Of a stretch of 9,374 nucleotides of DNA, positions 6,323-9,374 are shown one piece after another. Where the stretch lies: assembly GCA_016782825.1 (NCBI GenBank), contig JADHXT010000111.1:1-9374 (forward strand). The letters are read 5' to 3'. Each line of letters begins with the position of its first letter. The stretch's first letter is position 1. The position numbers and the translations under genes are program-made. The DNA is from Candidatus Brocadiia bacterium. Its GTDB lineage: Bacteria > Planctomycetota > PUPC01 > DSUN01. A model generated the notes under the pieces. That model was not told where the DNA came from. It did not search any database and saw only the letters and a list, made by a program, of their open reading frames with translations.

Positions 6323-8305
6323 ATGCAACTCGACGAATCGCTCAATGCACGCAGCATCGCCAGCCTCCAGACCATCCAGTTTGTGTGGGCGCCCACGACA
6401 CGACGCAGCGCCTCCAAGAGCGAGCTGCTCCGCCTGCTCCGCCGGCACATGCTCTCTCCCGAGCGCGTGCGCGACCTCTATCAGGCGCTGAGTCCCGCCG
6501 AACAGGAGGTGATCGGTTGCCTTCTGCGTTCGGAAGGCTACCACGCCGATGTCACCTTGTGTAACCGGCGGCTGTCGGTCTTGGGCCACGCGCCGTCGGC
6601 ACGCAACGATGCCGTGCAGAACCTCGGGCGAAGCGGATGGGTGTATTCCATCACCACCGGCACGGCACTGGGGCGGAGCGTTCAGTCGGTGCTCCTCACG
6701 CAGGAACTCGGCGACTTGCTCTGCGATGTGCTGAACCTCGACATCCGCGACCCCGCCTCCATGCTCGGCCTCGCCCATGCGACCCACACGGATGGAAATG
6801 CAGCGGCCGTCCCCGTGTCTGAGCACGGGACAGCAGGCGACTACCAGAGTCGCATCGACCGGCTCCCCGACGAGGCGCTGCGACGCGCCGTGCGGCTCGC
6901 CCTCGAACGGTCCGCGGGGATTCTGCCTCTCGAACGCTTCCCCTCCCTCGGGCTGGAAATCGAGCCCGTGGACCACGCACAGTGGCGGCGCCTGCTCGAG
7001 GAGCACCGCCTCGGCACCTTCGGCCACCTCGATCTGGAACCATTCCACCTCGGGGACGACCACGAGTGCCTCGTGGTCTACCAGGAGATCGTGCAGGCCC
7101 ACGCGGCCGCGCTGGCGGGCAGTGTGGAGACGGTGGACCACACGTACGCCTGTGATGTGGACTTCCTGTGCGACCTCACGACGGTGGTCGATTTCATCCG
7201 GGCCAACCCGTCGAAGCTGACCAGCACGGGCCGGCTTTTCAGGGGCGCCCGCAACCAGTTGCTGCCCCGCACGGCCTGCCACACGACGTTCTTCATGGAT
7301 GAGGAGTCGCTGCTGGCGTGCAAGCTCCGCGTGGCACGGCGGCTGCACCTGCTCGAGACGCGCGGCGACGACCGGCTACACGCCACGCGCGAAGCGGCCG
7401 CATGGCAGGCCCGCCCCCTGGTGGAGCAAATGCGGTCGGTGCTCGACGCCCTGCTCGCGGTGGCCGCGTCGGCGGTGCCGGGCCACTTCGCACGACTCGC
7501 CAGCATTGCCGCCGAGCAGCTCCTCGAGCTGCGGCCCGCGCAGTGGATGCCCACCGACGCGTTCGTGAGCCGAGTGATCTCGCTTCATCTGTGCCATCTG
7601 CTCGCGCATCCCGAGGAGGCGTTGCCCGCGGAGTCCGAAGAACCCGCCGAACCGTGGGGAGGCTACTGGCGCAAGCGGCCCACGATCGAGGACATGTTCA
7701 AAGCCACGACGGAGCCGTTGCTGCGGTCGCTCAACTACGCGGGGCTGCTGGACATCGGCCGCGCCGATGGGCGCACCTTCCTCCGTCGGACCGAGCTGGT
7801 GCCCTTCGTGCTGGGCAATGCGACCATGCCCTCCCCAGCAGCCCATCGCCTCCTCATCGTGAACCCCGATGGCGAGGTGGTGCTGTTCCCCGAGGAACAC
7901 CACGGGGTGGTGCTACACCGCCTGGCGTCGTTCTGCGACCGCGAGAAAAGCGAGGTGACCCTCCACCTGCGCATCTGCCAGGACAGCGTGCAGCGGGCCG
8001 CTCTGCGGGGAATGGACGCCGAGTCGATCCTCGATGTGCTCCGCGACAACTGCCGCGTGCCCCTGGCACAGAATATCGAGTACTCCGTCCGCAGTTGGGC
8101 CGGGAGCGTTCATCCTGCGGCCATCGAGACCCTGCATGTGCTGGAGTTCCCCTCCGCCGAGCTCCTCGATGCGGCGCTCCAGTTGCCTGAGATCATTCCC
8201 CTGGTGGTGCGCCGCATCTCCCCAACGGCTCTGGCGCTGAACGTGTCGTCCCTCGGCCCCGAAGCCCAGGACGCACTGACGCAGTTGGGTGTCTACCTCA
8301 CGTGA
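6323..8305 (+). CDS. Helicase-associated domain protein, XPB partner
   Basis: This 660-residue protein of unknown biochemical role resembles the protein encoded beside XPB in mycobacteria (Rv0862c type). Residues 30-110 look like a winged-helix module (SKSELLRLLRR, then LSPAEQEVIGCLL). Residues about 283-310 (VVDFIRANPSKLTSTGRLFR) resemble a second family segment. Residues 443-485 (WGGYWRKRP and onward) precede a helicase-associated domain at about 508-600: LLIVNPDGEVVLF at 510-522, DAESILDVLRDNC near 567-579, and QNIEYSVRSWA near 583-593. That last domain is clearly homologous to the N-terminus of the adjacent helicase. I see no nuclease motif, P-loop, signal peptide or membrane segment. ATG 6323 follows the helicase stop by 3 bases; GAGGAAA (6304-6310) is a rather distant ribosome site, so coupling with the helicase is likely. 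It probably binds DNA or the helicase, which is inference. Confidence 0.8.
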   Translation: MQLDESLNARSIASLQTIQFVWAPTTRRSASKSELLRLLRRHMLSPERVRDLYQALSPAEQEVIGCLLRSEGYHADVTLCNRRLSVLGHAPSARNDAVQNLGRSGWVYSITTGTALGRSVQSVLLTQELGDLLCDVLNLDIRDPASMLGLAHATHTDGNAAAVPVSEHGTAGDYQSRIDRLPDEALRRAVRLALERSAGILPLERFPSLGLEIEPVDHAQWRRLLEEHRLGTFGHLDLEPFHLGDDHECLVVYQEIVQAHAAALAGSVETVDHTYACDVDFLCDLTTVVDFIRANPSKLTSTGRLFRGARNQLLPRTACHTTFFMDEESLLACKLRVARRLHLLETRGDDRLHATREAAAWQARPLVEQMRSVLDALLAVAASAVPGHFARLASIAAEQLLELRPAQWMPTDAFVSRVISLHLCHLLAHPEEALPAESEEPAEPWGGYWRKRPTIEDMFKATTEPLLRSLNYAGLLDIGRADGRTFLRRTELVPFVLGNATMPSPAAHRLLIVNPDGEVVLFPEEHHGVVLHRLASFCDREKSEVTLHLRICQDSVQRAALRGMDAESILDVLRDNCRVPLAQNIEYSVRSWAGSVHPAAIETLHVLEFPSAELLDAALQLPEIIPLVVRRISPTALALNVSSLGPEAQDALTQLGVYLT

Positions 8306-8308
8306 TCA
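8303..8308. other. Abutting convergent stop codons forming TGATCA
   Basis: The partner gene's TGA (8303-8305) and the minus-strand hydrolase's TGA (complement of 8306-8308) touch with no base between them, forming the palindrome TGATCA. There is no intergenic space for a terminator, and I see no strong hairpin with a T-run on either strand nearby. Termination must occur inside the opposing gene, be Rho-dependent, or involve head-on transcription. Confidence 0.85.
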
Positions 8309-9374
8309 GGGTTCGCGCACGATGGCGGCCGCGAACTGGGCGTCGGTGAGGCCGTCGCTGATGAGGTAGACGGGGGTGCCGTCCACGACGACGGTGGCCG
8401 CAGGCGACGGGCGGCCCATCATATCCCACACCGCCACACTCGCCCTGCTTACCCGCACGGTACGCTTGGCTTTGCCGCCTGGCGCCCAGACGACGGCCAC
8501 GTGCTTCTTGCCGTCGCGGAACAGGGTGCCGCTAACGCCCTCCCCCAAGGCGAGCTTGCCGACGAAGCGGCACGTGGGCGTGAGGAAGTGGGCCATCACG
8601 GCCTGCGCGGCGTAGATGACGTGGGGCTGGCCCGCGTACTCGAAGAAGATGCCCTGGAGGCTGTCGCGGTTGATGCCGTCGCACGTGCCCGCGTGGTAGA
8701 AAAGCCTGTCCACGCCATTGGCGAAGAGCAGCGTGGCCCAGCGGACGGCGTAGGCGGCCTGAAGGGCCTCGCTCTTGAGGGGGCGGTTGAACTCGTTGTG
8801 GGGCATGGGCACGGCCCACGGCTCGTCGTCGGCGTAGTAGCCATACTCGGTGCACCAGATGGGCTTGCGGCCGCCGTGCCGCTCCATCAGGGCGTTCAGC
8901 TTCTCCAGAAGCGGCTCGATGAACTCCGGGGGGCGAATCCTGGGGTAGTGATGAATGTCCACGGCATCTACCACGTCGAGGCCGCCGGCGGCGAGAAACT
9001 CCGCCCAATCCTGCATGATCTGGCCGTCGCGGATGTAGCCGATGCCGCCGAGGATCTTGCAGCGCGGATCGGTGGCACGGGCGACACGCGCGAAGGCCTT
9101 CGTGTACTTCGCCAGCGTGGCGCCGTTGTAGCCGTGCTTCCGCGGCAGCGCGTAGCTGGTAAAGAGGGGCTCGTTGAACACCTGCCACCACGTGATGCGG
9201 CCCTTGTAGTGGGCGACCGTGCGGCGGACGTAGCTCTCGAAGTCGGCCATGCTTCGCGGGGCCATGGCCACCACGGAGCGCCGCTCGCGGTAGCCGGTGC
9301 CCGTCCTCATCTCGGGCGACGCGGCGGACGCCCAGCGGCTGGACGGGAACGGGGCCATGGCGAGCACGTGGAGC
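8306..9374 (-). CDS. Clan GH-A glycoside hydrolase, GH39-like (5' end outside window)
   Basis: The frame is open to the right edge, so the true start lies beyond it; residues below count from a GTG at 9367-9365, which is probably internal. The product has the retaining (beta/alpha)8-barrel pattern of clan GH-A: ITWWQVFNEP with acid/base Glu66, VDIHHYPRIR near 137-145, and WCTEYGY with the likely nucleophile Glu174. From about residue 270 a beta-rich C-terminal part follows (VAVVWAPGGKAKRTVRVS), probably a beta-sandwich. The segment before NEP (AMAPRSMADFESYVRRTVAHY) matches mid-barrel, so roughly the first barrel strands and any signal peptide are missing. The closest family by eye is GH39, but GH5 or an unclassified GH-A family is possible; the substrate cannot be told. 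Two in-frame catalytic Glu residues and no frameshift suggest an active enzyme. It converges on the helicase partner. Confidence 0.8.
   Translation of the reverse strand, partial: LHVLAMAPFPSSRWASAASPEMRTGTGYRERRSVVAMAPRSMADFESYVRRTVAHYKGRITWWQVFNEPLFTSYALPRKHGYNGATLAKYTKAFARVARATDPRCKILGGIGYIRDGQIMQDWAEFLAAGGLDVVDAVDIHHYPRIRPPEFIEPLLEKLNALMERHGGRKPIWCTEYGYYADDEPWAVPMPHNEFNRPLKSEALQAAYAVRWATLLFANGVDRLFYHAGTCDGINRDSLQGIFFEYAGQPHVIYAAQAVMAHFLTPTCRFVGKLALGEGVSGTLFRDGKKHVAVVWAPGGKAKRTVRVSRASVAVWDMMGRPSPAATVVVDGTPVYLISDGLTDAQFAAAIVREP

Noticed and set aside
4490..7348. Minus-strand open frame of 952 codons opposite the helicase and partner genes
   Set aside because: It lies antisense to two genes with clear motifs, spans two separate genes, and has no recognisable domain. 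Long antisense frames are expected from strong codon bias in GC-rich DNA.
6323..8305. Idea that the helicase partner is a Bax1-type nuclease as in archaea
   Set aside because: No PD-(D/E)xK-like motif is visible, and the protein instead carries winged-helix-like and helicase-associated segments of the Rv0862c type.
4616..8305. Idea that the helicase pair is part of a phage-defence island
   Set aside because: No nuclease, methylase, protease or other defence-type gene accompanies it, neighbours are core genes, and composition does not differ visibly from the surroundings.

Overview
The window is GC-rich bacterial chromosome carrying mostly housekeeping genes. It has six complete genes on the plus strand (coaE, rho, ftsY, hemC, an XPB/ERCC3-type helicase gene and a helicase-associated partner gene) and one minus-strand gene cut by the right edge, a clan GH-A glycoside hydrolase. 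I see no mobile element, CRISPR array, tRNA or rRNA.

Organism: the coaE-rho order recalls Chlamydia, where these two genes are also adjacent. Together with high GC, poor Shine-Dalgarno sites on several genes, a bacterial XPB and a glycoside hydrolase beside core genes, this makes a member of the Planctomycetes-Verrucomicrobia-Chlamydiae group (perhaps planctomycete or Lentisphaerae-like) my best guess. This is inference; no marker gene here settles it.

Layout. Positions 1-359 hold no convincing gene, only a weak candidate promoter and a short palindrome. coaE (360-977) overlaps the start of rho (953-2359) by 25 bases, so the two are probably translationally coupled. A 97-base gap follows. 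It begins with an almost T-free, C-rich tract resembling a Rho loading site and ends in nested inverted repeats that can pair in mutually exclusive ways, one of them covering the ftsY ribosome binding site. ftsY (2457-3476) is followed after 24 bases by hemC (3501-4511). A good sigma-70-type promoter (4541-4569) then starts a separate two-gene unit: the XPB-like helicase (4616-6319) and, 3 bases later, its partner (6323-8305). The glycoside hydrolase converges on the partner, and the two stop codons abut to form TGATCA.

How the genes relate: coaE (last step of CoA synthesis), rho (transcription termination), ftsY (SRP receptor) and hemC (tetrapyrrole synthesis) are unrelated core functions that share a transcription direction. 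The functional pair is the helicase and its partner. The domain at the N-terminus of the helicase recurs at the C-terminus of the partner, and the same pairing is known in mycobacteria (Rv0861c/Rv0862c), where the partner has no established role. The points most worth following up are this pair and the folded rho-ftsY gap.
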